The notes under the pieces are model-generated. The model saw nothing but the letters and a program-made list of their open reading frames with translations, had not been told where the DNA came from and did no database searches. A program made the translations under genes and the position numbers. From positions 124,001 to 188,000 of the forward strand of contig NZ_DRFS01000008.1 in assembly GCF_011050415.1 (NCBI RefSeq): a DNA stretch of 64,000 nt, in the 5' to 3' direction. Below are positions 18,865-27,715 of the stretch, piece after piece. The DNA comes from Halomonas sp. (GTDB taxonomy: Bacteria > Pseudomonadota > Gammaproteobacteria > Pseudomonadales > Halomonadaceae). Every line of letters begins with the position of its first letter. Within the stretch, counting starts at the first letter, position 1.

Positions 18865-19230
18865 ATGCCATCTCGTTCGGCGGTTGTGTTTCCCAAAGAT
18901 CTCAAGGTGTTAAAAACGCTGGGCGAGAACATCATGCTTGCCATGAAGCGCCGTAAAATCACCCAAACCCAACTCTCTGAACGCATAGGGCTTTCCATGC
19001 CCACGCTGCGCAATATTCTGCGTGGTGAGCCCAGCGTCTCAATGGGCCATTACCTAATGGTGTTGTCATCGCTTGGACTTGCCAGTGACTTAGCGCAGGT
19101 AGCATTAGATGATGAATTTGGGCGCAAACTGCAAGATATCGAGCTGCTAAAAACGTCTAACAAGACCTCTATTAAATCGAAAAACGCTAACTCTGTGGTT
19201 AATCGCCCTACCACTGAAGGCCGGCATTAA
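18865..19230 (+). CDS. HipB-like XRE antitoxin, now without intact HipA
   Basis: The 121-residue protein has a helix-turn-helix at about residues 25-80 (KRRKITQTQLSERIGLSMPTLRNILRGEPSV). It is followed by HYLMVLSSLGLASDLAQVALDDEFGRKLQD, a pattern seen in HipB-type regulators of class HipA kinases. AAGG precedes the ATG at 18865. The gene is intact, whereas the hipA two bases downstream has collapsed to a remnant, so this is an orphan antitoxin. A palindromic operator candidate lies just upstream. Confidence 0.78.
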   Translation: MPSRSAVVFPKDLKVLKTLGENIMLAMKRRKITQTQLSERIGLSMPTLRNILRGEPSVSMGHYLMVLSSLGLASDLAQVALDDEFGRKLQDIELLKTSNKTSIKSKNANSVVNRPTTEGRH

Positions 19231-19232
19231 TC

Positions 19233-19604
19233 ATGAGTAAATCGATATGGGTCAATGCTGATTGGCTTGCTAAGCAGCCGCCTGAGCTAGTTGGGAGGCT
19301 AGAAGTCGACCTTATTTGGGGCAGCGAAGTCTACCGCTTCGCTTACGCCTCAACGAATCCGGCTACCTCCTGGGTGAACACGATACGTTCCGCATCGGCG
19401 GGCTGCGTTTTAAGTTGCAAGAAGACGGCCTTTTTCTCGATAACAATCTGCAATTTGCTGCGCCACCATTTTCAGCTGTCACCAGGTGAGGCACGGATAA
19501 TTCTTGATCAGCTCCAAAAAGTGACACGCCAGTGGCACCACTATGCCAATGAAATAGGCATCCATCGGCAAGAGCAGCAGTTAATTGCATCCGCGATTAT
19601 GTGA
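19233..19604 (+). pseudogene. Collapsed hipA remnant with internal deletions
   Basis: Three pieces of one HipA-type kinase can be read. The N-terminus, at 19233-19340, is SIWVNADWL and VGRLEVDLIWGSEVYRF. A middle piece in another frame, at 19346-19468, is LLGEHDTFRIGGLRFKLQ and GLFLDNNLQFAAPP. The extreme C-terminus back in the first frame, from 19464, is HFQLSPGEARIILDQL followed by IGIHRQEQQLIASAIM. The catalytic core between the last two pieces is absent. The open frame that spans all three is therefore accidental. Piece identity comes from family knowledge of HipA ends. Confidence 0.7.
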
Positions 19605-19631
19605 ATCTATATATCCAAAATAAAATATTAA

Positions 19632-19649
19632 TTGAAAATATAGTTTCAA
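19632..19649. promoter_or_regulatory. Second copy of the HipB-type palindrome
   Basis: TTGAAAATATAGTTTCAA differs at two positions from the palindrome upstream of the hipB-like gene. It lies 27 bases after the hipA remnant. It could be a second operator or the relic of a duplicated promoter region. Confidence 0.5.
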
Positions 19650-20108
19650 TTTATATTGCTTAGCATTTTTATTTGCTTACTGAACTGCTCGATCAACACC
19701 TTCATCTCTACCGCACAGCGGATCATCTCAGCGACCACGCATTTTCATGAGTGCGTTTTAGCTTCCCGGCTAATCCACTACATTATAAATATCTAAAATT
19801 CTCCTTTTGAGGCTGTTTTGAGTTAGCCAAAGAATAACGGAGGCGTTATTAAGTTTGAGCAGATATTTGCTCTCGAAAACCTTGCATGTGCTTATCGATA
19901 GAACGGTTATCGATGAGGAAGAAAAAAATTAAGCGGGCTATTTAAAAACATTAAAATGTATTATTTACAGTACAGAAAAATGTTTTATTGACAATACAAT
20001 ACAACGATGCATAGAGTTAGTGAGACATCTGATGGCGTATTATCAATGTCAAGCATGCTAACAAATAAATCTGCAAAGCAGGTGCCTACCAATAAACAGG
20101 AGAACTTT
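19650..20108. promoter_or_regulatory. Intergenic region with tctC promoter
   Basis: This 459-base AT-rich gap has no convincing gene. Near its right end TTGACA at 19987-19992 could be the -35 box of the tctCBA operon. It sits in a run of TACAATAC-like repeats (GACAATACAATACAACG) that may be a regulator site. The Shine-Dalgarno CAGGAG lies just before the tctC ATG at 20109. Confidence 0.4.
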
Positions 20109-21086
20109 ATGAAACTGCCCATCCCTTGGAGCCTGGTGGCTGTAGCCGCACCTTTTGTAATGATGGCTAGCACTGCGAGCTTAGCTGACGACTACCCTAG
20201 TAAACCGATTACCTTGATAGTGGGCGCCACTGCAGGCGGCACCACCGATGCGCTGGCACGTGAAGTCGCTGAGGGGTTGGCACAAAAGTACGATGTACCA
20301 ACAGTAGTGGACAACCGTCCTGGGGCAGGTGCCAACATTGCCGCTGAAGCCGTTGCCAATTCTGCCGCAGATGGTTACACCCTACTGGTGGCCTACACGA
20401 GCCACACTCTTAATGAGTCGTTATTCCACGAAATGCCCTACGACCCGATTGAAGACTTCACGCCAATCTCGCTGCTTGGTGAAGTTTCTAGCATTTTACT
20501 GTCACGCCCCGATCTTGAGCTCGAAAACCTGCAAGCCTTACTCGATTATGCAGCAGATCAACCCGACGGTATAACATTTGCTGTTGGCGGTTTGGGCTCT
20601 TCGTTGCACATGGAAACTCTCAAATTCATGCAGGAATCTGAGGTAGTCGGTTACGAGATCCCGTACAGCGGCACTTCACCGGCCATCGCTGACCTGATAG
20701 GTAGCCACGTCGATGTGATGTTCGCGCCCTTCGCTGCTGCTATGCCGCTGGTCGAATCGGGCGATGCCAACGCGATTGCAGTCACTTCGCCGGAGCGTAT
20801 GCCCAACCTTGACGACATCCCCTCAATCAATGAGACGTTGAATGATTATCCGACCACTTATGGCTGGTTCGGACTGCTAGGCCCTGCAGATATGGATCCA
20901 GCCATTGTTGAGCGTCTCAACGCCGATGTTACCGAGATAATGCATGGAGAATCCGGTGCTGACCTCCTTGAGCGCGAAGGAGCTGAGCCCGTTGATATTA
21001 AAGCAGAAGCGTTTGCTGAGTTCATCGTTGAGGACGTTGAGCGCTGGAAATCCATCGCCGAAGCAGGCGGCATCGAGAAACAATAA
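20109..21086 (+). CDS. tctC: Tripartite tricarboxylate transporter substrate-binding protein
   Basis: The 325-residue protein begins with a signal peptide (MKLPIPWSLVAVAAPFVMMASTASLA). It continues with the TctC/BugT phrases YPSKPITLIVGATAGGTTD, VVDNRPGAGANIAAEAVANSAADGYTL and GVSDVMFAP-like segments. It captures a carboxylate in the periplasm for the TctAB permease encoded next. The ATG at 20109 follows CAGGAG by seven bases; further upstream ATGs in frame lack a site and would bury the signal peptide. It opens the operon tctC-tctB-tctA-hydrolase. Confidence 0.92.
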   Translation: MKLPIPWSLVAVAAPFVMMASTASLADDYPSKPITLIVGATAGGTTDALAREVAEGLAQKYDVPTVVDNRPGAGANIAAEAVANSAADGYTLLVAYTSHTLNESLFHEMPYDPIEDFTPISLLGEVSSILLSRPDLELENLQALLDYAADQPDGITFAVGGLGSSLHMETLKFMQESEVVGYEIPYSGTSPAIADLIGSHVDVMFAPFAAAMPLVESGDANAIAVTSPERMPNLDDIPSINETLNDYPTTYGWFGLLGPADMDPAIVERLNADVTEIMHGESGADLLEREGAEPVDIKAEAFAEFIVEDVERWKSIAEAGGIEKQ

Positions 21087-21104
21087 TCAAGATACTCCAC
21101 CATT

Positions 21105-21560
21105 ATGGCTATGCGTAAAGTGACACTAAAGATCAACCACGAGCTGTTCGGTGGACTTCTGCTTATCGGTATTGGTGCTTATGCCTACTACCATGGTCAG
21201 CAGTACGCCTTCGGTAGCCTTGTTCGGATGGGCCCAGGCTTTCTACCCCAAGTGCTATCCGTGATGCTCTGTGCGATGGGCGGGATACTCACCGTTACAT
21301 CACAGCTTAAGCCAAGCAGTTCGATAGATCTGCAGCTTGGTCAAGTGCTTATCGTTGCCGTCAGCATGGTGTTATTTGCGCTGCTGTTGCGACCCGCTGG
21401 ATTATTTACTGCGGCCTTCGTCGGTGTTGTGATTTCCTCCTGGGCCGATCGCCAAATCACTTGGCTAGGCCGCATCATATTGGCGTTAGTAGTCGCAGCA
21501 CTCGCGTCGTTGATTTTCATCGTCGGGCTCGGGATGAACATGCCGCTATGGTGGGGTTAA
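21105..21560 (+). CDS. tctB: Tripartite tricarboxylate transporter small membrane subunit
   Basis: The 151-residue protein has four predicted membrane segments and the TctB pattern ELFGGLLLIGIGAYAYYHGQ, GSLVRMGPGFLPQVLSVMLC. It is the small permease subunit of the TTT transporter and acts with TctA. It begins 18 bases after tctC and ends 19 bases before tctA. The ribosome-binding site is weak, and either ATG at 21105 or 21111 could be used. Confidence 0.9.
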   Translation: MAMRKVTLKINHELFGGLLLIGIGAYAYYHGQQYAFGSLVRMGPGFLPQVLSVMLCAMGGILTVTSQLKPSSSIDLQLGQVLIVAVSMVLFALLLRPAGLFTAAFVGVVISSWADRQITWLGRIILALVVAALASLIFIVGLGMNMPLWWG

Positions 21561-21579
21561 TCGCGTTGGAGAATTTCTC

Positions 21580-23097
21580 GTGGATGTAATCGCTAATCTA
21601 GGTATCGGCTTACAAGCAGCACTGACACCGACAATGCTATGGTACTGTTTCGTTGGCGTACTACTAGGCACCTTTATCGGAGTACTGCCAGGCATTGGTC
21701 CGCTAGCGGCCATCTCGCTGCTGTTGCCAATCACCTATTACATTGATCCAGCAGAAGCCATAGTAATGCTCGCAGGCGTCTATTATGGCGCTCAATATGG
21801 CGGCTCTACTGCTGCCATATTACTTCGTCTTCCCGGCACCGCCTCCTCCGCAGTAGCTTGTATCGATGGCAACCCCATGGCGCGCAATGGGCGAGCCGGC
21901 GTAGCGCTATTTATCACCACCATTGCTTCGTTTGCTGGTGCCATTACTGGTCTGATCATCCTAATATTCTTCTCCCCCTATATCGCAAAGATTGGCCTCA
22001 AGTTTGGCTCAGCAGAATACTTTGCGCTAATGCTGCTGGGGTTAGTGGCTGCCTGCACCTTTTCCGACTCACCGCTTAAGGGTGGTGCCATGGTAGTCCT
22101 GGGGCTGCTACTGAGCATGATAGGCACAGACGTTAACACCGGCGTGATCCGTTACACCTTCGGATTCTCAGAACTCTCTAGTGGGCTTAGTCTGGTCGCC
22201 TTGGCGATGGGAATCTTCGGGGTTGCCGATATTATTCGTAATATCAATACCATCGATACCTCAGGACTTAGCCAGCGCTTTACCATGCGTTCGATGCTCC
22301 CTAATCGCGAGGATTGGCGGCGCTCTCTTCCCTCTATGGCACGTGGCTCCGCAATCGGTAGTTTTTTCGGCACCTTGCCTGGCACTGGCGCTTCGATCTC
22401 CTCGTTCATGGCTTATGCGACCGAGAAAAAAATAGCCCGAGAGCCACATCGTTTCGGCAATGGTGCTATAGAAGGAGTTGCCGCTCCTGAGGCCGCCAAC
22501 AATGCGTCTGCACAAACCGCCTTCGTGCCGACGCTAACGCTTGGCATCCCTGGGGACGTCACTATGGCGCTAATTCTTGGCGCACTGATCATTCACGGCA
22601 TTACCCCAGGCCCACAGCTGATCACCACTCAGCCTGAGCTATTCTGGGGCTTAATTATCAGCTTCATTATCGGCAATATACTGCTGGTGTTGTTCAATAT
22701 TCCGATGATCGGCCTCTGGATTAGCCTGCTCAAGATTCCCTATCGTCTGCTCTACCCTACTATTCTGATATTCATTAGCGTGGGGGTCTTCAGCGTTAGC
22801 AATAGTATTTTCGATATCTATACCGTGGTTGGCATCGGCGTGCTGGGCTATTTGCTGAATATGCTGCGTTTCGACCCTGCGCCGCTACTGCTCGGTTTCA
22901 TCCTTGGCCCATTGATGGAAGAGCATTTCCGGCGCGCCATGTTGCTCTCACGCGGTAATCTGGAAACCTTTATTGACCGCCCTATCAGCCTCACCATTCT
23001 CATTATCACCGCACTGGCAGTGTGCTTCATCGTCATCAGCAGCGTACGCCGTCGACTGCGCGCCAACAAAATAGCAAAGGAACCCCATGTCTCCTGA
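21580..23097 (+). CDS. tctA: Tripartite tricarboxylate transporter large permease
   Basis: The 505-residue membrane protein has about eleven to twelve segments. It carries the two TctA signatures [21 protein letters not shown] (near residue 30, cut here to its key GxxPGxGP) and [17 protein letters not shown] (near residue 266). It forms the sodium-driven channel subunit of the transporter. The start is a GTG at 21580 with GGAG nine bases upstream. It overlaps the following hydrolase gene by 11 bases. Confidence 0.93.
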   Translation: MDVIANLGIGLQAALTPTMLWYCFVGVLLGTFIGVLPGIGPLAAISLLLPITYYIDPAEAIVMLAGVYYGAQYGGSTAAILLRLPGTASSAVACIDGNPMARNGRAGVALFITTIASFAGAITGLIILIFFSPYIAKIGLKFGSAEYFALMLLGLVAACTFSDSPLKGGAMVVLGLLLSMIGTDVNTGVIRYTFGFSELSSGLSLVALAMGIFGVADIIRNINTIDTSGLSQRFTMRSMLPNREDWRRSLPSMARGSAIGSFFGTLPGTGASISSFMAYATEKKIAREPHRFGNGAIEGVAAPEAANNASAQTAFVPTLTLGIPGDVTMALILGALIIHGITPGPQLITTQPELFWGLIISFIIGNILLVLFNIPMIGLWISLLKIPYRLLYPTILIFISVGVFSVSNSIFDIYTVVGIGVLGYLLNMLRFDPAPLLLGFILGPLMEEHFRRAMLLSRGNLETFIDRPISLTILIITALAVCFIVISSVRRRLRANKIAKEPHVS

Positions 23098-23698
23098 ACT
23101 ACTCAATCCTCGCCACACCGCCCTCATCATTGTCGATTTGCAAAATGACTTCCTGCATCCCGATGGCGCCTATGCCCGAGGTGGCGATACTAACCCCGAA
23201 GCGGTTGCCTTGCCCAAGCGCATTGCTCCTCTAGCCAAACGGCTCAAAGAAAAGGGCGGCTTTGTTACCACTACTCGCTTTACCTTGTGGCCAGACGCTC
23301 ACGGCGAACCAATGATCTCTCCACACCTGAAAGCAATGCGGCCGTTTCTCACGCGCGGCGATTTCGCTCCAGGCAGTTACGGTCAGGCCAATGTCGATAC
23401 CATTGTTCCCTATGTCGATGTTGCCGTAGACAAGGTGGCTTACTCAGGATTCTTCAATACCCAGCTCGACTGGGTACTTAAAAGAGCCAATATCACTACT
23501 GTTATTGTTTGCGGCATAGTCACCAATGGTGGCGTTGCCAGCACCGTTCGCGATGCTCACATGCGCGACTACCACACTATCGTGTTAGATGACGGCTGTT
23601 CAGCATTCAAACGCGCAATCCACGAAACTGCTATCGCTGACATGGCCAACATCGCTACCGTGACAAATTGCACTTTGATAACCCAGCAACTCGGGTAA
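23087..23698 (+). CDS. Isochorismatase-like hydrolase lacking the catalytic cysteine
   Basis: The 203-residue alpha/beta hydrolase of the isochorismatase superfamily has Asp17 (VDLQNDF) and Lys116 (VDKVAYSGF). At the position of the nucleophilic cysteine (usually TNxCV) it reads TNGGVASTVRDA with Gly149. True isochorismatases also lack this cysteine, whereas amidases of the family need it. The enzyme therefore probably cleaves a non-amide bond or is inactive as an amidase. It overlaps tctA by 11 bases, so it acts on the imported compound or a product of it. Confidence 0.85.
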   Translation: MSPELLNPRHTALIIVDLQNDFLHPDGAYARGGDTNPEAVALPKRIAPLAKRLKEKGGFVTTTRFTLWPDAHGEPMISPHLKAMRPFLTRGDFAPGSYGQANVDTIVPYVDVAVDKVAYSGFFNTQLDWVLKRANITTVIVCGIVTNGGVASTVRDAHMRDYHTIVLDDGCSAFKRAIHETAIADMANIATVTNCTLITQQLG

Positions 23699-23750
23699 AT
23701 GGCGAGAAGGCCACCGGTCATACACGTAGTATTACCAGAGGCATACCAAA

Positions 23751-24635
23751 ATGCGGCTCGAATTTCTAATTACCGTTATGACAATCGTTGATAAGGGTAG
23801 CTTTGCACTGGCCGCCAAGGCGGTCAACATTACTCCCAGCGCTGTCAGCATGCAGGTAAAGTCGGTAGAGCAGTATTTTGAGAAGGCACTGTTTAATCGT
23901 ACGGGCCAGTCAGTGACACCGACGTCATTCGCTCGCGACCTCTACCAACGGATAGGGCCGTTACTAGACGAACTTGAACAGCTACGTGGTGGCCACCAAT
24001 CATCCGTGACGGGCCAGCTCAAACTAGGCACTATCAGTATTATGCAGCCGATCATCCTGCCTCCTCTGTTCAATAGGCTAAAGCTAAGCGCTCCCCAGCT
24101 TGAAATCAGTTGTATACCGGGGCGTTCAAACGAGTTAATAGATGCTGTCAAAGTTGGCAACCTGGATGCCGCGATTGTCGCTGAACCTTCTAATGCCAGC
24201 CATAGGCAACTTGATTGGCAGTTACTTCAAGAGGCGCCTTTATGTGTTATTACACCTCGCATCTTAACGCCTGCTGGTAATAAGCGAGTGTTGGAGAATC
24301 AACCATGGATCGCTTATGACCGAACAACATCGTTAGGTAAATTATCGCGTAATTACTCAATGTCGATTTTCGGTGGCAAACCTCCAACACTTGAGCTTCA
24401 GTCTTTGGAAGGTGTCGTTTCAATGGTTTCATCAGGGTATGGTTCTGCCGTTGTTATTATGCCTGACCCTCGTTTAGCCAAATATTATGACATAGAGACC
24501 ATACCGCTCAGCAGGGATGCGCCAAGCCTGCGTTTTTCTCTGGTCAGTAGAAAAATCGAAAACCGTGACAAGCCATTAGTTATATTAAAAAAAATAATAA
24601 AAGACTGGCATTTACCGGATGCAACACGCCTCTAA
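23751..24635 (+). CDS. LysR family transcriptional regulator
   Basis: The 294-residue protein has an N-terminal winged helix-turn-helix (residues 1-60, VDKGSFALAAKAVNITPSAVSMQVKSVE split across helices 2 and 3). A periplasmic-binding-protein-like effector domain covers about 90-290. It lies between the tct operon and the lyase/TRAP operon, all on the + strand, and probably controls both in response to the imported acid. It is not divergent from any target, unlike most LysR genes. Confidence 0.9.
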   Translation: MRLEFLITVMTIVDKGSFALAAKAVNITPSAVSMQVKSVEQYFEKALFNRTGQSVTPTSFARDLYQRIGPLLDELEQLRGGHQSSVTGQLKLGTISIMQPIILPPLFNRLKLSAPQLEISCIPGRSNELIDAVKVGNLDAAIVAEPSNASHRQLDWQLLQEAPLCVITPRILTPAGNKRVLENQPWIAYDRTTSLGKLSRNYSMSIFGGKPPTLELQSLEGVVSMVSSGYGSAVVIMPDPRLAKYYDIETIPLSRDAPSLRFSLVSRKIENRDKPLVILKKIIKDWHLPDATRL

Positions 24636-24800
24636 TCATCAAAAAAACTCATCATTAAATAAAGAATAAATCGCTAGCATCACGCCTCTTAGTTGTTAGT
24701 TTATAGAGTATATAAATTAATTAAAAACAGTACCTAAAAAATTAGGCTGCATGCATTTGATTAAAAATTAAAATAAATTCCAACTAAATATAGAGGCAAT

Positions 24801-25718
24801 ATGAAACCAACAACGGTACTCAAGTCGCTCATTGAGCGTCCTGATATTCTCGTTATGCCTGGAGCCTACGACCCTCTTTCCGCCAAGCTTGTGGAACAGG
24901 CTGGGTTCGTTGCCATTCAAGTCAGTGGTCTTGGTCTTGCCGCCAGCCATCTTGGTATGCCGGATGTCAGTATTCTCTCTCTTTCGGATGTTTGCGAGCG
25001 CACGCGCGCTATCGTCAATGCAACTTCTCTGCCAGTAATGGCCGACGGTGATACCGGTTTCGGTAATGCCGTCAACGTTTGGTATACCGTTCAGGCAGTG
25101 GAGGCAACCGGAGCTGCCGGTATCAATCTCGAAGATCAGGTAATGCCAAAGCGCTGTGGTCACCTGGACGGAAAGGAGGTCATTAGTTGCGATGAGATGG
25201 TGGGGAAGATCCGTGCTGCCGTGGATGCTCGCAAGGATCCCGATTTCATTATCAACGCCCGTACTGATGCGCTCGCGGTCGAAGGTCTCGAGGCCACTAT
25301 CGCACGCGCCAACGCCTATTTCGAGGCAGGTGCCAGCATGGTATTCGTCGATGGTGCCGACCACCTGGATACCATCTCAGCATTGGCCGACGCCTTCCAT
25401 GGTCCGTTGGCCATCAACATGGTCGAAGGAGGCAAGACACCTAGATCCATGACATTCGACGAGCTACAGCGCCGTGGCGTAGCTCGCGTCAGCCTACCCG
25501 TCAGCACTCTGCTGAGCGCTATTTGTGGCATGCAACGAGCGTTGGTACATATCCGCCGCACCGGCACTACAGCAGCAGATCCCTCTATGTTTGCCGATTT
25601 TACTGAAACCCATAGCCTGATGGGCATGGAACATGTCTACGCGCTTGAGCAGCGCTTCATGTCGCCCAATCAGTGGAACAAAAAGTACTCATGCAGCACT
25701 TCCAGGAGAAAACTATGA
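24801..25718 (+). CDS. PEP mutase/isocitrate lyase family carbon-carbon lyase, copy 1
   Basis: The 305-residue TIM-barrel enzyme has the metal-binding DGDTGFGN (near residue 84), LEDQVMPKRCGH with the catalytic cysteine of lyases (near residue 118) and INARTDAL. The KxCGH motif is the mark of isocitrate, methylisocitrate and 2,3-dimethylmalate lyases, rather than PEP mutases, so cleavage of a 2-hydroxy-diacid to pyruvate or glyoxylate plus an acid is expected. AGAGG precedes the ATG at 24801. Its stop overlaps the ATG of copy 2 by four bases. Confidence 0.88.
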   Translation: MKPTTVLKSLIERPDILVMPGAYDPLSAKLVEQAGFVAIQVSGLGLAASHLGMPDVSILSLSDVCERTRAIVNATSLPVMADGDTGFGNAVNVWYTVQAVEATGAAGINLEDQVMPKRCGHLDGKEVISCDEMVGKIRAAVDARKDPDFIINARTDALAVEGLEATIARANAYFEAGASMVFVDGADHLDTISALADAFHGPLAINMVEGGKTPRSMTFDELQRRGVARVSLPVSTLLSAICGMQRALVHIRRTGTTAADPSMFADFTETHSLMGMEHVYALEQRFMSPNQWNKKYSCSTSRRKL

Positions 25719-26638
25719 CCACTACCGTTACCAGACGACCAGGGTACCCTCTTGGGCTCGCTCAAGCGCAAGGTCGTAACGCTAAACTCAGAGAATTAAT
25801 CAACCGTGATGCCCTAACCATGGCTCCAGGCTGCTTTGACTGCCTCACCGCGCGGCTGGTCGCTGATGCGGGCTTTCCTGCCGCTTACATCACTGGTTCT
25901 GGGGTATCGATGAGCGCATTAGGAGCTCCAGATATTGGCGTAATCTCTTTCGCAGAAGTTGCTGAGCGTGCACGGCGCATCGCGGATGTTGTAGAGATAC
26001 CTATTATCTGTGATGTCGACACCGGCTACGGCGGCCCGCTCAATGTAGTGCGTACAGTGCGTGAACTTGAGCGAGCCGGTGTCAGCGCTATGCAAATCGA
26101 AGATCAGTCTTGGCCAAAAAAATGTGGCCATGAGCTTGGCCGAAAGTTAGTCGACATCCCCGAAATGGAAGGACGTATCAAGGCTGCGGTGGATGCCCGC
26201 GATGACGAGGACGTAATGATTATAGCCCGAACTGACGCACGCACAGGCCATGGCTTAGCCGAAGCGCTTGACCGCGCCATGGCTTACCGTGAGGCCGGGG
26301 CTGACATCATCTTCGTCGAGTCGCCTGAAAGCCAAGATGAGATGCAACAGATCAATCAGCGCCTGGAATGTCCCACCCTTGCCAATATGGTGGAAGGAGG
26401 CCGCACACCCTTCCTTAATTCAGACACGCTCAAATCCCTCGGCTACCGCCTGGCCATCTATCCCAACTCACTGACACGTCTATTCGGATTTCAAGGTGCA
26501 AAAATGCTCACCACATTGGCCGAGCAAGGCAGTACTTCCTCATTGCGCGAACAAATGCTTGATCACAATGGCCTCTGGTCACTGTTCGATTATACCGAAT
26601 GGACCGAACTGGAGGCTCGCTTCACCAACCACAACTAA
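25715..26638 (+). CDS. PEP mutase/isocitrate lyase family carbon-carbon lyase, copy 2
   Basis: This 307-residue enzyme parallels copy 1 domain for domain: DVDTGYGGPLN, IEDQSWPKKCGHELGRK and IIARTDAR. The tandem pair may form a hetero-oligomer or handle two related diacids. The start is set at the ATG at 25715 because AGGAG lies seven bases upstream and the ATGA overlap couples it to copy 1; longer in-frame starts have no such site. Carrying the cysteine of KKCGH, it should be an active lyase. Confidence 0.88.
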   Translation: MTTTVTRRPGYPLGLAQAQGRNAKLRELINRDALTMAPGCFDCLTARLVADAGFPAAYITGSGVSMSALGAPDIGVISFAEVAERARRIADVVEIPIICDVDTGYGGPLNVVRTVRELERAGVSAMQIEDQSWPKKCGHELGRKLVDIPEMEGRIKAAVDARDDEDVMIIARTDARTGHGLAEALDRAMAYREAGADIIFVESPESQDEMQQINQRLECPTLANMVEGGRTPFLNSDTLKSLGYRLAIYPNSLTRLFGFQGAKMLTTLAEQGSTSSLREQMLDHNGLWSLFDYTEWTELEARFTNHN

Positions 26639-26705
26639 GCGCCCGCAGCTCACACAATAATATTTCCATTTACCTGACTAGCAATAGCCACATGAGGCAG
26701 ACCCA

Positions 26706-27713
26706 ATGCGATACTCCATGACCTACTCTCTGAGAAAAACGCCCCTGGCTGCAAGCGTCGGCACCGCACTTCTGCTCTCACTACCGCTCGCAGCAAATGC
26801 ACAAACGCAACTTTCAGTCGGCACCACCAGTCAGGCTTCCTCGCTCTACGCCTACTTTGTGGCGGTCTCCCAGCTGTTAAATAGCGAGCTCGACGATGTC
26901 AACCACTCTGTTCTGGAAACCGGCGGTGGCCTCGACAACATGCGCCGCCTGCGTGAAGGCCAAGTCGATTGGGCGATGATGGCCGAGCCAGACCTGTTTG
27001 AATATTACGAAGGCCTAGGGCCCTTCGAAGGAGATCCAAATCCAAACTTCCGTACCTTCTGGGTTACCACGCCCTTAGCCTACCTCACGGTGGTAGATGC
27101 TAACTCCGACGTCGCCTCTTACTCTGACCTCGGCGGCCAGCATTTCAATGGCGGAGGAAGAGGTTCCGGCACAGAACGCGCGACCTTTGAAGCCATGGAA
27201 GCCCTTGGCGTCGAACCTAACTGGTTTCGCACTGGCATGAGCGATGCAGTAACGGCTTTTCAAGATCGTCGTATTGTCGGCTTCACCAAGGCTGGCCCAC
27301 CTAACGCTCCCGATAGTGCCATCATGGATGCCGAAACGACCCGTGACATACGTATCCTGAGCTGGACGGATGATGAAATAGAGCAAGTTCAAGCTGAATA
27401 TCCGCATTTCGACTTCATGGCCGTCGATGAAACACCTTACGATACCGGCCCCGTTAACTTACGCGTCGTATTTATCACCATAGGTACTACAACTGATCTA
27501 CCAGAAGACACCGCTTACGATATCTTTAAAACAGTCGTCGAAAATGTCGATATCGTCGCCGAGTCCTATTCGGCCATTGAGGGCATGGACATCATCGAGC
27601 AAACCCTTGAGCGTGGTCAGACTCCGCTTCATGTCGGCGTAGCGCGATACATACTTGAGCAGGGCTATGAAATTCCCGAGCACCTGATACCAGAAGAGCT
27701 TGAGGAGGGTTAA
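26706..27713 (+). CDS. TAXI family TRAP transporter substrate-binding protein
   Basis: The 335-residue protein has a signal peptide ending LPLAANAQT, followed by LSVGTTSQASSLYAYFVAVSQ and GGGLDNMRRLREGQVDWAMM, the pattern of TAXI-type periplasmic receptors. It delivers an organic acid to the fused TRAP permease two bases downstream. Expression is in one operon with the lyases and the following hydrolase. Confidence 0.9.
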   Translation: MRYSMTYSLRKTPLAASVGTALLLSLPLAANAQTQLSVGTTSQASSLYAYFVAVSQLLNSELDDVNHSVLETGGGLDNMRRLREGQVDWAMMAEPDLFEYYEGLGPFEGDPNPNFRTFWVTTPLAYLTVVDANSDVASYSDLGGQHFNGGGRGSGTERATFEAMEALGVEPNWFRTGMSDAVTAFQDRRIVGFTKAGPPNAPDSAIMDAETTRDIRILSWTDDEIEQVQAEYPHFDFMAVDETPYDTGPVNLRVVFITIGTTTDLPEDTAYDIFKTVVENVDIVAESYSAIEGMDIIEQTLERGQTPLHVGVARYILEQGYEIPEHLIPEELEEG

Positions 27714-27715
27714 TC

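Noticed and set aside
19233..19604. Intact 123-residue novel protein downstream of hipB
   Set aside because: Its ends match HipA N- and C-termini, and the middle matches HipA only in another frame, so it is a deletion relic rather than a new gene.
24768..25364. 198-codon frame antisense to the first lyase
   Set aside because: It overlaps a clear lyase with catalytic motifs, and its composition is that of a reverse-strand shadow.
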